A program made the translations under genes and the position numbers. A DNA stretch of 64,000 nt from Micromonospora narathiwatensis (GTDB taxonomy: Bacteria > Actinomycetota > Actinomycetes > Mycobacteriales > Micromonosporaceae), in assembly GCF_900089605.1 (NCBI RefSeq), contig NZ_LT594324.1, forward strand, positions 6,386,001 to 6,450,000, in the 5' to 3' direction. The stretch's first letter is position 1; each line of letters opens with the position of its first letter. Below the pieces are notes generated by a model that searched no databases, was not told the origin of the DNA, and saw only the letters and a list, made by a program, of their open reading frames with translations. This document shows, piece by piece, positions 34,210 to 43,818 of the stretch.

Positions 34210-34863
34210 TCACCGGGCCCGGGGTGCCTCCACCCGCCACAACTCCCACGCCAGCCAGAGCGAACCGATCGCCACGAGCACGCCGTGTCCGATCCGGCCC
34301 GCCGGGGGCAGGAAGAACTGCGGGAGGAAGAGCGCGAAGCCGACGCCGAACGGGATGCCGCTGTAGCGCGGCAGCACCCGCGAACGCCAGACCGCGAGGG
34401 CGGCCAGCACCGGCCCGACGCCGAGCGCCACCAGGCCGACTCCGAACATCGTGGCAGCGGCCGGGCTGAAGCGGATCGACTCGACCAGGTCGAGCAGGTC
34501 AAGGGGCTGGCCGGCGGCGGCCTTGCTGGCGATGGCGTTGAGGGCGAAGTCCTCGGCACCGTAGTAGGGCAGGACCAGGCCCGCGCCGATCCAGGTGACG
34601 ACGAGCGCGGTGAGGGCCCTGCGCTCCACCCCGGTCCTGCTCAGTACGCGGTGCAGCGCGAGCAGACCCAGCGGTACGAGGATGAAGCCGATCATGGCGA
34701 AGAGGTGCGAGGCGACCCACGCTCCGGAACCCAGCGCGGCCGTCGCGCCGGCGGTGGTGGACTCGTCCTCCCAGGGGCGTACGGCGGGGTAGAGGACGAA
34801 CAGCACGCCGGCGACGGCGAGGGCGACAGCGCCGAGGCGCACACGCGTGAGTGACGCGGACAT
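34210..34863 (-). CDS. Six-TM integral membrane protein, unknown function
   Basis: The 217-residue product has about six membrane helices, including VRLGAVALAVAGVLFVLYPAV, SHLFAMIGFILVPLGLLALH and LTALVVTWIGAGLVLPYYGAEDFAL. The acidic GAEDFALNAI after helix 3 is the only conserved-looking polar element. Two adjacent ATGs exist; 34863 is preferred because GAGGAG lies at a workable distance only from it. Function not recognised. Confidence 0.6.
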   Translation of the reverse strand: MSASLTRVRLGAVALAVAGVLFVLYPAVRPWEDESTTAGATAALGSGAWVASHLFAMIGFILVPLGLLALHRVLSRTGVERRALTALVVTWIGAGLVLPYYGAEDFALNAIASKAAAGQPLDLLDLVESIRFSPAAATMFGVGLVALGVGPVLAALAVWRSRVLPRYSGIPFGVGFALFLPQFFLPPAGRIGHGVLVAIGSLWLAWELWRVEAPRAR

Positions 34864-35047
34864 CATTCTCCTCGGGGGCGACGAAGTCGACGGTCAGTCA
34901 GGAACGCACCGGCTGACACAAGTGATCATCATCCTGCATCGGCCGCCGGAGCGGGGGCGAAAACCGAGTGGCCTTGGTCATCGGGAGGCCAGGTGGCCGG
35001 GTCACCTCCGGCACGGGACGGTGGCGTGGGTATCGCACCATGGCTTC

Positions 35048-35425
35048 GTGTTCAACCTCAGGCGCAAGCGGCACCGCAAGAAGAAGCGCGACTCGGGCCG
35101 CGGCGGCTGCGACGTCTGTGACTGTGACGGTCCGGACTGTTGCGACTTCGGCCTGTTCTCGTTCCTGCTGACCCTCGGCTCGGTCGCCGCCACCACTGCT
35201 CGTACGCCCGTCGTGGACCGCGCCGGCCGGGCCGCCATCCTCGGCTATCGCCGCTGGCTGTCGCACCGCTGGCCCGGCCGGTGCCGCTACTCGCCCACCT
35301 GCAGCGCGTACGGGCTGGCGGCGGTGGAGAAATACGGACTCGCGGTGGGCGGGCGGATGGCCGCCGACCGGGTACGCCGCTGCAAGCCGCACGTGCCGCG
35401 CGGCAACCACGACCCGCTACGGTGA
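35048..35425 (+). CDS. yidD: YidD family membrane protein insertion efficiency factor, Cys-rich N terminus
   Basis: The C-terminal half is a clear YidD domain: GYRRWLSHRWPGRCRYSPTCSAYGLAAVEKYG with the conserved RC-x-PTCS-x-Y core, ending RRCKPHVPRGNHDP. YidD assists YidC in inserting membrane proteins at the inner face. The N terminus is unusual: a basic run (RRKRHRKKKRD) followed by a cysteine cluster CDVCDCDGPDCCDFG and a hydrophobic segment, not found in E. coli YidD. GTG 35048 is the likely start; ATG 34847 would add 67 doubtful residues. It is not beside rnpA/yidC as in the canonical locus. Confidence 0.82.
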   Translation: MFNLRRKRHRKKKRDSGRGGCDVCDCDGPDCCDFGLFSFLLTLGSVAATTARTPVVDRAGRAAILGYRRWLSHRWPGRCRYSPTCSAYGLAAVEKYGLAVGGRMAADRVRRCKPHVPRGNHDPLR

Positions 35426-35440
35426 CCGCCCGCCTGTCGA

Positions 35441-35806
35441 CTACCCGGGGCGGTGGCAGACGGCCTCGACGTTGTTGCCGTCCGGGTCCCGGACGAACGC
35501 GCCGAAGTAGGTCGGGTGGTATTCCGGCCAGACGCGGGGCGCGTGCAGCACCTCCGCGCCGGCCGCGACCGCGGCGTCGTGGAACGCCTGCACCGCGGCC
35601 CGGTCCGGGGCGGTGAAGGCGATGTGCGCTTCCAGTGGCTCGGTGCCGGCGGATGCGGGCACCAGCCAGAAGTCGGGACTGTCGACGCCGTAGCCGATCG
35701 GGCCGGGTTCCATGATCCGGCGGCCGCCCAGCGGGGCGAGGACCTTGTCGTAGAAGGCGGCGCTGGCCGGCAGGTCGCGCACCTGGACGGAGAAGTGGTC
35801 GAGCAC
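35441..35806 (-). CDS. VOC-family (glyoxalase-like) protein
   Basis: The 121-residue product shows the VOC fold: MLDHFSVQVRDLPASAAFYDKVLAPLGG at the start and FGAFVRDPDGNNVEAVCH at the end, with H4 and E116-type metal positions. This subgroup is common in soil actinobacteria and unassigned in substrate. An AGGGAGGA site precedes ATG 35806. It is convergent with the YidD gene at 15 nt. Confidence 0.87.
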   Translation of the reverse strand: MLDHFSVQVRDLPASAAFYDKVLAPLGGRRIMEPGPIGYGVDSPDFWLVPASAGTEPLEAHIAFTAPDRAAVQAFHDAAVAAGAEVLHAPRVWPEYHPTYFGAFVRDPDGNNVEAVCHRPG

Positions 35807-35869
35807 GGTGTCCTCCCTGCGGTTGGTCGTGACCGGGTCAGGTTAGGCGCGGGCTACGACACCTTTTCG

Positions 35870-36736
35870 CTATCGGCTGGCGAGTTCCGGCTGTGCTCCG
35901 CTCTCCGCCCGGGGCGGCAGGCCGCCGACGGCCCGTGGGGTGGTGAGTCGCCGGCTGGCAAGGATCCAGGCGCACCCGGCCGCCATTGGCGCTGCCACCA
36001 GCAGCATCACGGCGATTTCGTCGAGTCTCCCATTCCCCGTGAGCAGCAGGCCGGCGAGTAGCGAGAGAACCATGTTGTTTCCCGCGTGAGCCAGGCTCGA
36101 CGGCCAGATGCTGTCGCTGCGGGACCTGAGCCAGGCAAGGATGATTTCCTGCAACAGGAAGCTGACTGTCCAGACCAGCAGGCCAAGGAGGACGTTGGTG
36201 AATTCGATGTAGCCGAAGAAGGCGAGTGGATAATGCCAGATCGCCCAGATGAGCCCGGTCGCGATGACCGACAGAAGCGGGTTGTCCACGAAGAGGCGAA
36301 GCCGCAGGTAGCTGGTCCAGCCGAACTCCTCACCCCAGTACAGGGGCGTGAGCAGCGGAACGACGGTCATCAGCAGGGCAACGAACGCCCATCCCGGAAG
36401 CCCGGGAACAGCGTCGTCCAGGCTGGTCAGTTCTGGACTCCATGATCCCAGCACCGCCGCCAACCCGACGGCGGCGACGACCAGCGTCAGTGGGCCGAGC
36501 CACGCGATGAGGTAGGAAGGCCATTCGCTTCGAAAGCGGAGCGCAAGCCCCGCGTCGTGGAACCCTTCCCTGGTCACCCAACGGCGTACGACGATGGCGG
36601 CGACAGCCGGGGCGAACCCGAAGGGAAGCTGGACGAGCGGGTTCACCAGTGAGAGGCCCAGGCCCAGCCGCGCGGCGAGCAGCCACGCCCAGGACGTGCC
36701 GAACGTAATGGCGAGAAATGCCAGTACGCCCTTCAT
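35870..36736 (-). CDS. CPBP-family intramembrane glutamic endopeptidase
   Basis: The 288-residue protein has about eight membrane helices and the CPBP (Abi/CAAX protease) motifs: motif 1 YWGEEFGWTSYL (paired glutamates), motif 2 WAIWHYPLAFF (histidine) and a later SSLAHAGNNMV. Bacterial members act as membrane proteases or immunity proteins for peptides. ATG 36736 (MKGVLAF) is selected; the frame continues upstream without support. No bacteriocin genes are visible nearby. Confidence 0.87.
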   Translation of the reverse strand: MKGVLAFLAITFGTSWAWLLAARLGLGLSLVNPLVQLPFGFAPAVAAIVVRRWVTREGFHDAGLALRFRSEWPSYLIAWLGPLTLVVAAVGLAAVLGSWSPELTSLDDAVPGLPGWAFVALLMTVVPLLTPLYWGEEFGWTSYLRLRLFVDNPLLSVIATGLIWAIWHYPLAFFGYIEFTNVLLGLLVWTVSFLLQEIILAWLRSRSDSIWPSSLAHAGNNMVLSLLAGLLLTGNGRLDEIAVMLLVAAPMAAGCAWILASRRLTTPRAVGGLPPRAESGAQPELASR

Positions 36737-37116
36737 TCTCGTCGTCACAGAACCCGCCCTTCTCCGGTCCGTTGAACGCGGAAAACAGGAGATCATGTGG
36801 CTCGCGTGGTGGTCACTGGCGTTGGTAGGCGTAACGCGGGTATGGCCAGGCATACCCGATGCCGGCAGCCAGGCGGATGGGGACGACCCCGGCGGGGCGC
36901 GACCGGTGCCGGCCGCAGCCGCGCCAGAATTCTGGTCGCCGAGCAGCAGCAGCGGCGGCGGGGCCGGCGTCTGTATGGGCATGAGTGAGCAACGCGAGCA
37001 CGGGCGCGATCCGGCGGGCAGGCCCGGTCGGCGCGGCGGGATGCGCGGTGTCCCGCACCTGGTGGCCCGGTCGCGCCTACCGGGACCTGTCACGATTCCG
37101 CACGCGCGGAGGTCAG
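36737..37116. other. 380-bp intergenic stretch between CPBP protease and sigma factor genes
   Basis: Divergent promoter region. It contains an inverted repeat CGGGTATG/CATACCCG (36837-36844 and 36851-36858, 6-nt spacer) of operator size. I see no convincing gene; several overlapping open frames here have no coding character. Confidence 0.5.
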
Positions 37117-37635
37117 GTGGACGCTGAGACCGAGCGTGACTTCGTTTCTTTCGTCGAGGCGCGGTCGCACGTGCTGTTCCGCACAGCACTGACCCTGACC
37201 GGGGATCGGCACCAGGCGGAAGACCTGCTCCAGACGGTCCTGGCGAAGGCCCTTCGGCGCTGGAAGCACATCCATGGGTCGCCGGAGGCGTACCTGCGCC
37301 GCGCGATGTACCGCCAGCAGGTGAGCTGGTGGCGGCGGCCGGGGCACGGCCGTGAACTGAGCACGGATCGGGTCCCGGACAGCCGGGCGGTGCCGGACGC
37401 CACCGCTCAGCTCGATCTGCACCTGGCCCTCCAGGACGCGCTGCGCCGGCTCGCGCCGAAGCACCGTGCGGTGCTCGTGCTGCGCTACCTCGAGGACATT
37501 CCCGACAACGAGATCGCTCAACTGCTCGGCTGCAAACCGGCGACGGTCCGCAGCCAGATCGCGCGGGCCCTCAGCCGGCTACGCACCCTCTGCCCAGACC
37601 TCGACAGCCTTGCCGTGAAGGAGGCTCACAGATGA
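37117..37635 (+). CDS. SigE-family RNA polymerase sigma factor
   Basis: The 172-residue protein has region 2 (ALTLTGDRHQAEDLLQTVLAKALRRW) and region 4 (LRRLAPKHRAVLVLRYLEDIPDNEIAQLLGCKPATVRSQIARALSRLR). GTG 37117 follows a GGAGG site 5 nt upstream. It overlaps by 4 nt a membrane-anchored beta-propeller gene, the same organisation as the sigma cassettes at 12.1 and 56.2 kb. Region-2 and -4 sequences differ from those two enough to expect separate promoters. Confidence 0.9.
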   Translation: MDAETERDFVSFVEARSHVLFRTALTLTGDRHQAEDLLQTVLAKALRRWKHIHGSPEAYLRRAMYRQQVSWWRRPGHGRELSTDRVPDSRAVPDATAQLDLHLALQDALRRLAPKHRAVLVLRYLEDIPDNEIAQLLGCKPATVRSQIARALSRLRTLCPDLDSLAVKEAHR

Positions 37636-38693
37636 CCACCGACCTGGACCGAGCACTGCGCGACGCGTTGGAGCGAATCGGCGACGCACCAGCGCCGGTC
37701 GGTGTCGCACCCGCCGTCGTACGCAAGGTGCGTCGTCAGCGTCGAGTGCGCATAGCCCTGACCACCGGCGCTCTCGTGGCGCTCGTCGCCGTCGCGGCGC
37801 CCTTGGGGATCCGGGCGGCGGGTGGGCAGAACGCACAGTTCGGCGCCGGCGAACCGAGTTGTTCGCCGGTCGTGACCGCCTACAGCGGAGTCGGCCAGCA
37901 GGATGAGCCGAGATCGCTGCTGCGCGACGATGCCGGCCGGTACCAAGACCTGCGGTACCACAGCGCGGTTCCGTCTCCGGACGGATCCCGGGCGCTGGTG
38001 CGCACGGGCGAAGACACCCCGACCAGCCCGCGGCGCAGCGGGATCCTCGATCCGGCCAACCCGTCCGTGGTGCGGTGGATCGACAGCTACACCGGGGAGG
38101 GCAGCTGGTCGCCCGACGGCAAGGAAATTCTGTTCACCGTACGCGAGCGTCTGAGCGAGAAGGGCTTCGCGATCGTCGACGCGGCGACCCTGAAGGACAC
38201 CTTCGTGAAGGTTGACTTCTACGCCGGCAACACCGGTGGGCAGGACTTCGTCTGGGCACCCGGCGGCCGGGAGGTCGCGCTGTCGGTGTCGCGGAACGCT
38301 GGCGACGAGAGCCAGAGCGACCAGGTGACCGGGATCCGCTTCTACAACCGCTCGGGGCAGTTGGTGCGCGCCATCCCGGCGACCGCCGCTCTTCACTCGG
38401 CGCAGGCGTTCTCCCCTGACGGGACCCGGATCGCCCTGCACGACATGCTGTCCGACGCCCCGGTCAGGATCGTGGCGGCGGCGACCGGCGCCGTCCAGCA
38501 GACCATCGCGCTGCGCGGCAACAACCAGGTCCTCGCCTGGGCTGACGACGAGCATCTCGTCTTTCGCTACTGGGGTGACGATGTCAAGGGGTCGGCGGTG
38601 CGGGTCGTCGACCTGACCGGACGCGTCGCCCAGGTCGTACCGCTGGAGGCTGGCGCCGAGAACGCGATCGACCTCTCCGTCGCCTGCGCGTAG
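37632..38693 (+). CDS. Membrane-anchored TolB/WD40-like beta-propeller, sigma-factor partner
   Basis: The 353-residue protein has a roughly 40-residue basic cytoplasmic tail, one membrane helix (VRIALTTGALVALVAVAAPLG, about 39-59) and an extracytoplasmic beta-propeller with TolB-type repeats: VPSPDGSRALVR, SWSPDGKEILFT, VWAPGGREVALS, AFSPDGTRIALH. It lacks a zinc anti-sigma motif. Translational coupling (ATGA) with the SigE-family gene suggests that it senses an outside condition and holds or releases the sigma factor, but the contact is unproven. A 15-bp hairpin terminator follows. Confidence 0.68.
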   Translation: MTTDLDRALRDALERIGDAPAPVGVAPAVVRKVRRQRRVRIALTTGALVALVAVAAPLGIRAAGGQNAQFGAGEPSCSPVVTAYSGVGQQDEPRSLLRDDAGRYQDLRYHSAVPSPDGSRALVRTGEDTPTSPRRSGILDPANPSVVRWIDSYTGEGSWSPDGKEILFTVRERLSEKGFAIVDAATLKDTFVKVDFYAGNTGGQDFVWAPGGREVALSVSRNAGDESQSDQVTGIRFYNRSGQLVRAIPATAALHSAQAFSPDGTRIALHDMLSDAPVRIVAAATGAVQQTIALRGNNQVLAWADDEHLVFRYWGDDVKGSAVRVVDLTGRVAQVVPLEAGAENAIDLSVACA

Positions 38694-38720
38694 GCGACAG
38701 AACGGGCGATCTTCGCTGGT

Positions 38721-38757
38721 CGGGGGTGGCGGCGGCACGGAACCGCCGCCACCCCCG
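38721..38757 (+). terminator. Intrinsic terminator after sigma/propeller operon
   Basis: CGGGGGTGGCGGCGG (38721-38735) pairs perfectly with CCGCCGCCACCCCCG (38743-38757) around a 7-nt loop. Confidence 0.8.
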
Positions 38758-38821
38758 GCCGGCGAGCGGTTGACGACACCCGGTTACCGCGGTGTCGGAC
38801 CGGGCTGGTGTCATGGGACCC

Positions 38822-40069
38822 ATGGGGGAGTCGGAGGTGCGGCGCACCGTCGAGGCGGTGTGGCGGATGGAGGCCGGCCGGGTCGTCGCCGGGATCGCCG
38901 CGATCGTCCGTGACGTCGGCCAGGCCGAGGAACTGGCCCAGGACGCCCTGGTCGCCGCCCTCGAACAGTGGCCGCGCGACGGCGTACCGGCCAAACCCGG
39001 CGCGTGGCTGATGACCGTCGGCAAGCGCCGGGCCGTCGACACCGTGCGCCGCCAGCAGACCCAGCAGCGTACGCTCGCCGAACTCGGCCGGGACCTCGAC
39101 GAGCAGGTCAGCCCCGACTTCGACGCCCGTCTCGACGAGCCGATCGAGGACGATCTGCTGCGGCTGATCTTCGTGGCCTGCCATCCGCTGCTGTCGCCGA
39201 TCGCCCGGGCGGCGCTCACCCTGCGGCTGCTCGGTGGCCTGACCACCGGCGAGATCGCCCGCGCCTTCCTCACTTCCGAGTCCACGGTCGGGCAGCGGAT
39301 CACCCGCGCCAAGCAGACCCTCGCCGACGCCCGCGTCCCGTTCGAGGTGCCCGGCCGGGCCGAGCGCACGGAACGGCTCGACTCGGTGCTGGAGGTCGTC
39401 TACCTGATCTTCAACGAGGGGTACGCGGCCACCGCCGGCGACGACTGGATGCGCCCCGCCCTCAGCCAGGAGGCGCTGCGGCTGGCCCGCCTGCTGCAAG
39501 GGCTGATGCCCGACGAACCCGAGGTGCACGGGCTGGCCGCGCTGCTGGAGATCCAGGCATCGCGTACCCACGCACGCACGGCACCCGACGGCACACCCAT
39601 CCTGCTCAACGACCAGGACCGCAGCCGCTGGGATCAACTGCTCATCCGCCGGGGCCTCGCCGCCCTCGACAAGGCCCACACCGGCCAGCCCGGCCCGTAC
39701 GTGCTCCAGGCCGAGATCGCGGCCTGCCACGCGCGGGCGCGTACCCCGGGGGAGACCGACTGGGCGCGGATCGCCACCCTGTACGCGGAGCTGGCCCGGC
39801 TGGTGCCCTCGCCCGTGGTGGAGCTGAACCGGGCCGTCGCCGTCGCGCAGGCCGACGGGCCCGCCGCCGGCCTGGAACTGGCCCGCGCGCTGGCGGACGA
39901 CCCGGCGCTGGCCACCTATCACCTGCTGCCCAGCGTGCTCGGTGACCTGCTCGCCAAGCTCGGCCGGCACGACGAGGCCCGGGCCGAGTTCGAGCGGGCG
40001 GCGGCGCTCACCGGCAACGCCCGCGAGCGGGCGCTGCTGCTCGACCGGGCCGCCGCCTGCCGCCCGTAA
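38822..40069 (+). CDS. ECF42-type sigma factor with C-terminal TPR-like extension
   Basis: The 415-residue product has region 2 (QAEELAQDALVAALEQWPRDGVPAKPGAWLMTVGKRRAVDTVRR), region 4 (LLGGLTTGEIARAFLTSESTVGQRITRAKQTL) and the long ECF42 helical extension with LLQGLMPDEPEVHGLAALLEIQ and LNDQDRSRWDQLL. It is paralogous to the sigma factor at 15252-16454. ATG 38822 is chosen among ATG 38813 and GTG 38792. Downstream, a DUF998 membrane protein and a DGPF protein form a separate unit behind an ECF42-type promoter, which this sigma factor likely drives. Confidence 0.92.
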   Translation: MGESEVRRTVEAVWRMEAGRVVAGIAAIVRDVGQAEELAQDALVAALEQWPRDGVPAKPGAWLMTVGKRRAVDTVRRQQTQQRTLAELGRDLDEQVSPDFDARLDEPIEDDLLRLIFVACHPLLSPIARAALTLRLLGGLTTGEIARAFLTSESTVGQRITRAKQTLADARVPFEVPGRAERTERLDSVLEVVYLIFNEGYAATAGDDWMRPALSQEALRLARLLQGLMPDEPEVHGLAALLEIQASRTHARTAPDGTPILLNDQDRSRWDQLLIRRGLAALDKAHTGQPGPYVLQAEIAACHARARTPGETDWARIATLYAELARLVPSPVVELNRAVAVAQADGPAAGLELARALADDPALATYHLLPSVLGDLLAKLGRHDEARAEFERAAALTGNARERALLLDRAAACRP

Positions 40070-40086
40070 AAAATCTTGAAACGGGA

Positions 40087-40113
40087 TGTCGGATCCCGGT
40101 CGCCCCGATCGAC
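40087..40113 (+). promoter_or_regulatory. Predicted ECF42 promoter of the DUF998-DGPF unit
   Basis: TGTCGG (40087-40092) and CGAC (40110-40113) separated by 17 nt, about 34 nt before ATG 40147. Matches the reported ECF42 motif TGTCGA / CGWC and the site at 16833-16859. Confidence 0.7.
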
Positions 40114-40146
40114 GCGTCAGTGAGAACCGACGACAAGGAGATCGAG

Positions 40147-40806
40147 ATGACGAGTGTCACGCTGACGCAGGCCGGTGCGACCCGGCATGTTCCGACCGCC
40201 GGCCTGCTCGCCGCGGGGGCCGCCTCGGGACCGCTGTTCCTCGCGGTGTCCCTCGCGCAGGTGCTCACCCGCGACGGCTTCGACCTGAGCCGGCAACCAC
40301 TGAGCCTGCTCTCCCTCGGCGACCACGGCTGGATCCAGATCGCCAACTTCGTCCTCTCCGGGCTGCTGGCCCTGGCCGGTGCCGCCGGGCTGCGGCGCGC
40401 GCTGCGCGGCGGGCCGGCCGGCACGTGGGGTCCGGCGCTGGTGGCGGTCTCCGGTGTCGGCTTCATCGTGGCCGGGGCGCTGCGGGCCGACCCGAGCATG
40501 GGCTGGCCGGCGGGCGCCCCCGAGGGCAGCCCCGAGACGATGAGCTGGCACTCCGTCGGCCACGGGGTCGGGGCGATGCTGGCGTTCGGGTCGCTCACCG
40601 TCGCCTGCCTGGTGTTCGCCCGCCGCTTCCAGCGGCTCGGCGAGCGGGGCTGGGCGCTGTTCTCTGTGCTGTGCGCCCTGGCGACCGTCGTCGTCATGGC
40701 CTGGCCCGACGAGGGCAGCATGAGCATCCGGCTGGTCCTCAGCTCGGTCTCCATCTTCGGCTGGCTCTCCGCGGTGTCCGTCCGGATCCGCGGCAACCTT
40801 TCCTGA
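40147..40806 (+). CDS. DUF998 integral membrane protein
   Basis: The 219-residue protein has six predicted membrane helices and the DUF998 pattern (ASGPLFLAVSLAQVLTRDGFDLSRQPLSLLSLGDHGWIQIANFVLSG, with short polar turns). Function unknown. AAGGAG lies before ATG 40147. Together with the DGPF gene 14 nt downstream it forms a unit directly behind an ECF42-type promoter, so it is a likely target of the sigma factor encoded upstream. Confidence 0.83.
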   Translation: MTSVTLTQAGATRHVPTAGLLAAGAASGPLFLAVSLAQVLTRDGFDLSRQPLSLLSLGDHGWIQIANFVLSGLLALAGAAGLRRALRGGPAGTWGPALVAVSGVGFIVAGALRADPSMGWPAGAPEGSPETMSWHSVGHGVGAMLAFGSLTVACLVFARRFQRLGERGWALFSVLCALATVVVMAWPDEGSMSIRLVLSSVSIFGWLSAVSVRIRGNLS

Positions 40807-40820
40807 AAGGATTTTGATCA

Positions 40821-41192
40821 ATGCGCTACATGCTGATGCACAAGCTGGACGAGAGCGTTCCCGGCACCTTCGACCCGAGCCCCGAGTTCATGCAGCGGAT
40901 GGGCGCCTTCATCGAGGAGGTGGCCAAGTCCGGGTCGCTGCTCGCCGCCGAGGGGCTGCACAAGAGCAGCAAGGAGGACGCGGCGCGGATCACCGCCACG
41001 AAGGCCAAGACCACCATCATCGACGGGCCGTTCACCGAGACCAAGGAACTCATCGCCGGGTTCGCGCTGATGGAGGTGCGGTCGAAGGAGGAGGCGGTGG
41101 AGTGGGGCAAGCGCTTCGCGCAGGTCTTCACCGACAGCGGGGTTGACGTCGAGGTCGACGTCCGCCGGGTCAACGAGGGCCCCGGCGCCTGA
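40821..41192 (+). CDS. YCII-related (DGPF) domain protein, ECF42 partner
   Basis: The 123-residue protein has the family signature DGPFTETKELIAGFALMEVRSKEEAVEWGKRF and an MRYMLMHKLDE start. Genes of this family are the recurring neighbours and targets of ECF42 sigma factors; the biochemical role is unknown. AAAGGA lies before ATG 40821. Compared with the copy at 16460-16792 it is longer and more charged, with lysine-rich insertions (HKSSKEDAARITATKAKT). Confidence 0.92.
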   Translation: MRYMLMHKLDESVPGTFDPSPEFMQRMGAFIEEVAKSGSLLAAEGLHKSSKEDAARITATKAKTTIIDGPFTETKELIAGFALMEVRSKEEAVEWGKRFAQVFTDSGVDVEVDVRRVNEGPGA

Positions 41193-41229
41193 GCAGTCCG
41201 TCGACTGGACCCGTCCCGTAGCGGACGTC

Positions 41230-41263
41230 ACGGGTGGTGCCGGTTTCCGCCGGCACCACCCGT
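41230..41263 (+). terminator. Intrinsic terminator after the ECF42 target unit
   Basis: ACGGGTGGTGCCGG (41230-41243) pairs perfectly with CCGGCACCACCCGT (41250-41263), followed by CTTTGGT. Confidence 0.85.
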
Positions 41264-41340
41264 CTTTGGTCTCCCCGCCCCGCCGCTGCGGGACGAAACT
41301 CGTGCGCGAACGGCGAACAGACATGATGTGATGAGCCGCT

Positions 41341-42156
41341 GTGAACCAAGGGAAACAGCCCCTCGGGGGTCGCTCGGACCTGATGACCGCGATGGAGCAG
41401 AACCTCGCCGAACATGCCTGTCACCTGCACCGGCACATGACGGGCTCGACCGTCATCGAGACCAGCGACCTGCTGATCGCCGACAGCGGCCTGGACGACG
41501 ACACCTTCAACATCGTCGCGGCGGCGCGTCTCACGCCGGACACCGCCCCGGCCCGGATCACGCAGACCCTTCAGACCCTGGCCACCACTGGACGCCCCTT
41601 CTCCTGGTGGGTGGGCCCGGCCTCCACGCCGACGGATCTCGCCTCACTGCTGCAAATCGCCGGTCTGCAGGCATCCGAGACCGAGACCGGCATGTGGCAG
41701 GACCTACCTGCGGCCCCACCCCGGCAACCCGCTGGGGATCTGGACATCCGCCAGGTGAGGAGCCCCGAACAGCTCGCCGACTACTCGACCGTCCTGGCGG
41801 CGAACTGGAACCCACCGGCCGCCACCGTACGCCGCTTCTTCGCTGATGCCGCCGACTGGGCTCTCGCCCCCGACTGCCCCGCTCGCTACCTGGTCGGCTA
41901 CGTCGACGGCCGCCCCGTCAGCTCGGCCGAGGTCTTCTTCCACTCGGGAGTCGCCGGGATCTACAACATCGCCACCCTGGCGACCGACCGCCGGCGCGGT
42001 TACGGCAGCGCCATGACCCTGGCGACCTTGCGCACCGCGTACGGCGCGGGCTATCGCACTCTGGTCCTGCAGGCATCTTCTGCGGGCGAACCCGTCTACC
42101 GCAGGCTTGGGTTCCACTCCTGCGGCCGGTTCACCGAGTACGCCGTCGCTCCCTGA
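41341..42156 (+). CDS. GNAT-family N-acetyltransferase
   Basis: The 271-residue product has a divergent N-terminal half and a C-terminal GNAT domain: [38 protein letters not shown] with the acetyl-CoA pyrophosphate loop R-R-G-Y-G-S, and [21 protein letters not shown]. The acceptor is unknown. The first in-frame start is GTG 41341; ATG 41383 (MTAMEQN) is an equally good alternative that keeps all conserved regions. It follows the terminator of the ECF42 unit, so it has its own promoter. Confidence 0.83.
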   Translation: MNQGKQPLGGRSDLMTAMEQNLAEHACHLHRHMTGSTVIETSDLLIADSGLDDDTFNIVAAARLTPDTAPARITQTLQTLATTGRPFSWWVGPASTPTDLASLLQIAGLQASETETGMWQDLPAAPPRQPAGDLDIRQVRSPEQLADYSTVLAANWNPPAATVRRFFADAADWALAPDCPARYLVGYVDGRPVSSAEVFFHSGVAGIYNIATLATDRRRGYGSAMTLATLRTAYGAGYRTLVLQASSAGEPVYRRLGFHSCGRFTEYAVAP

Positions 42157-42263
42157 AACCGTCCGGGGGATCGTTTGTCGCCGCCGCTGTCGACCGGGCG
42201 GCGGCGGTCGGCCGAACGGACCCTGGCAAGTCACATCGGCGGCCGTCGGCCCGTCCCGCCAGC

Positions 42264-43039
42264 ATGAGAGCACTGGTACGTGGGGTGGCCGCGCTGCTCG
42301 GCGCGGCGTCGGCGGTGGTCGGGGTGTGGGCGTTGGCCCGCCCAGCCTCGTTCAGCTCTGCCGTGGGTTTCCCGCCACACGAGCATTTCGTGCACGACGT
42401 CGGGGCATTCCAACTCGGCATCGGGGCGACCGTTCTGCTGGCATTGGTCTGGTCGGACGCGCTGGCCGTCGCCCTGGCCGGGTACGTCGTCGGCGCGGCG
42501 GCACACACGGTGTCGCACGTCCTAGACGCGCACGCCGGCGGCAGTACGGCGCAGACCTGGGCGGTCGGGCTGTCGGCGGGCCTGGCCCTGGCCGCGCTCG
42601 TCGCCCGGCTGCGGGAGCTGAGCTGGGTGGTCGGGTACGTCGATCCCGCCCCGGCCACCGTGTGGGCGCCGCTGGTACGGCAGAAGACGGTCGTGCTGAC
42701 GACCTTCAAGCGGGACGGGACGGCCGTGCCGACGGCGGTGAGCGTCGCGGTGGCAGGGGAGCGGGCGTACGTGCGCAGCTTCGACAAGGCGTGGAAGACC
42801 AGGCGGATCCGCAACAACCCGCGGGTGACCCTGGCGCCGTCGACAACACTCGGGAAGCCGACCGGGGTGGCGGTGGAGGCGGTCGCCCGGCGGTTGAGTG
42901 GGGCGGAGTATCGGGCGGCCAGCCGCGCGTTGGCCCGCAAGCACCCGATGCTGCACGGGGTGCTGGTGCCGTTGACGCACCGGCTCGGGCGTCGCAGGAC
43001 CGGCCGTACCGTCCATTTCGAGTTGATCGCGGTCAGGCC

Positions 43040-43043
<4 letters not shown>
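42264..43043 (+). CDS. Fusion of 4-TM membrane domain and F420/flavin split-barrel oxidoreductase domain
   Basis: Residues 1-118 form four membrane helices (ALLGAASAVVGVWALARP, VGAFQLGIGATVLLALVW, ALAVALAGYVVGAAAHTVS, WAVGLSAGLALAALVARL). Residues about 132-259 form a PPOX-class F420-dependent split beta-barrel (KTVVLTTFKRDGTAVPTAVSVAV, RAYVRSFDKAWKTRRIRNNPRVTLAPS, then VAVEAVARRLSG). Both halves are familiar alone; joined in one frame they suggest a membrane-tethered F420H2- or flavin-dependent reductase. ATG 42264 is the only reasonable start. Substrate unknown. Confidence 0.8.
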
Positions 43044-43654
<611 letters not shown>

Positions 43655-43818
43655 CGCACCATCCCTCCTGCTTCTTTCCGCGGCGCGGTCATGCGCCGCG
43701 ACCTGCCAAAGAACAAGCACAACAGGCACTGCGGCGCGACGCCTGCTGCCGGCCCGGTCGAGATTCGTGTCGTACCGTACCGCCCCGCCGTCAGCTCCTG
43801 CCCGATCAAGCCGTGTCG

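Noticed and set aside
38793..38819. A third ECF42-like promoter before the second sigma factor
   Set aside because: TGTCGG is present at 38793 but the -10 position reads GGAC rather than CGWC, and the expected transcript start would fall at or after the start codon.
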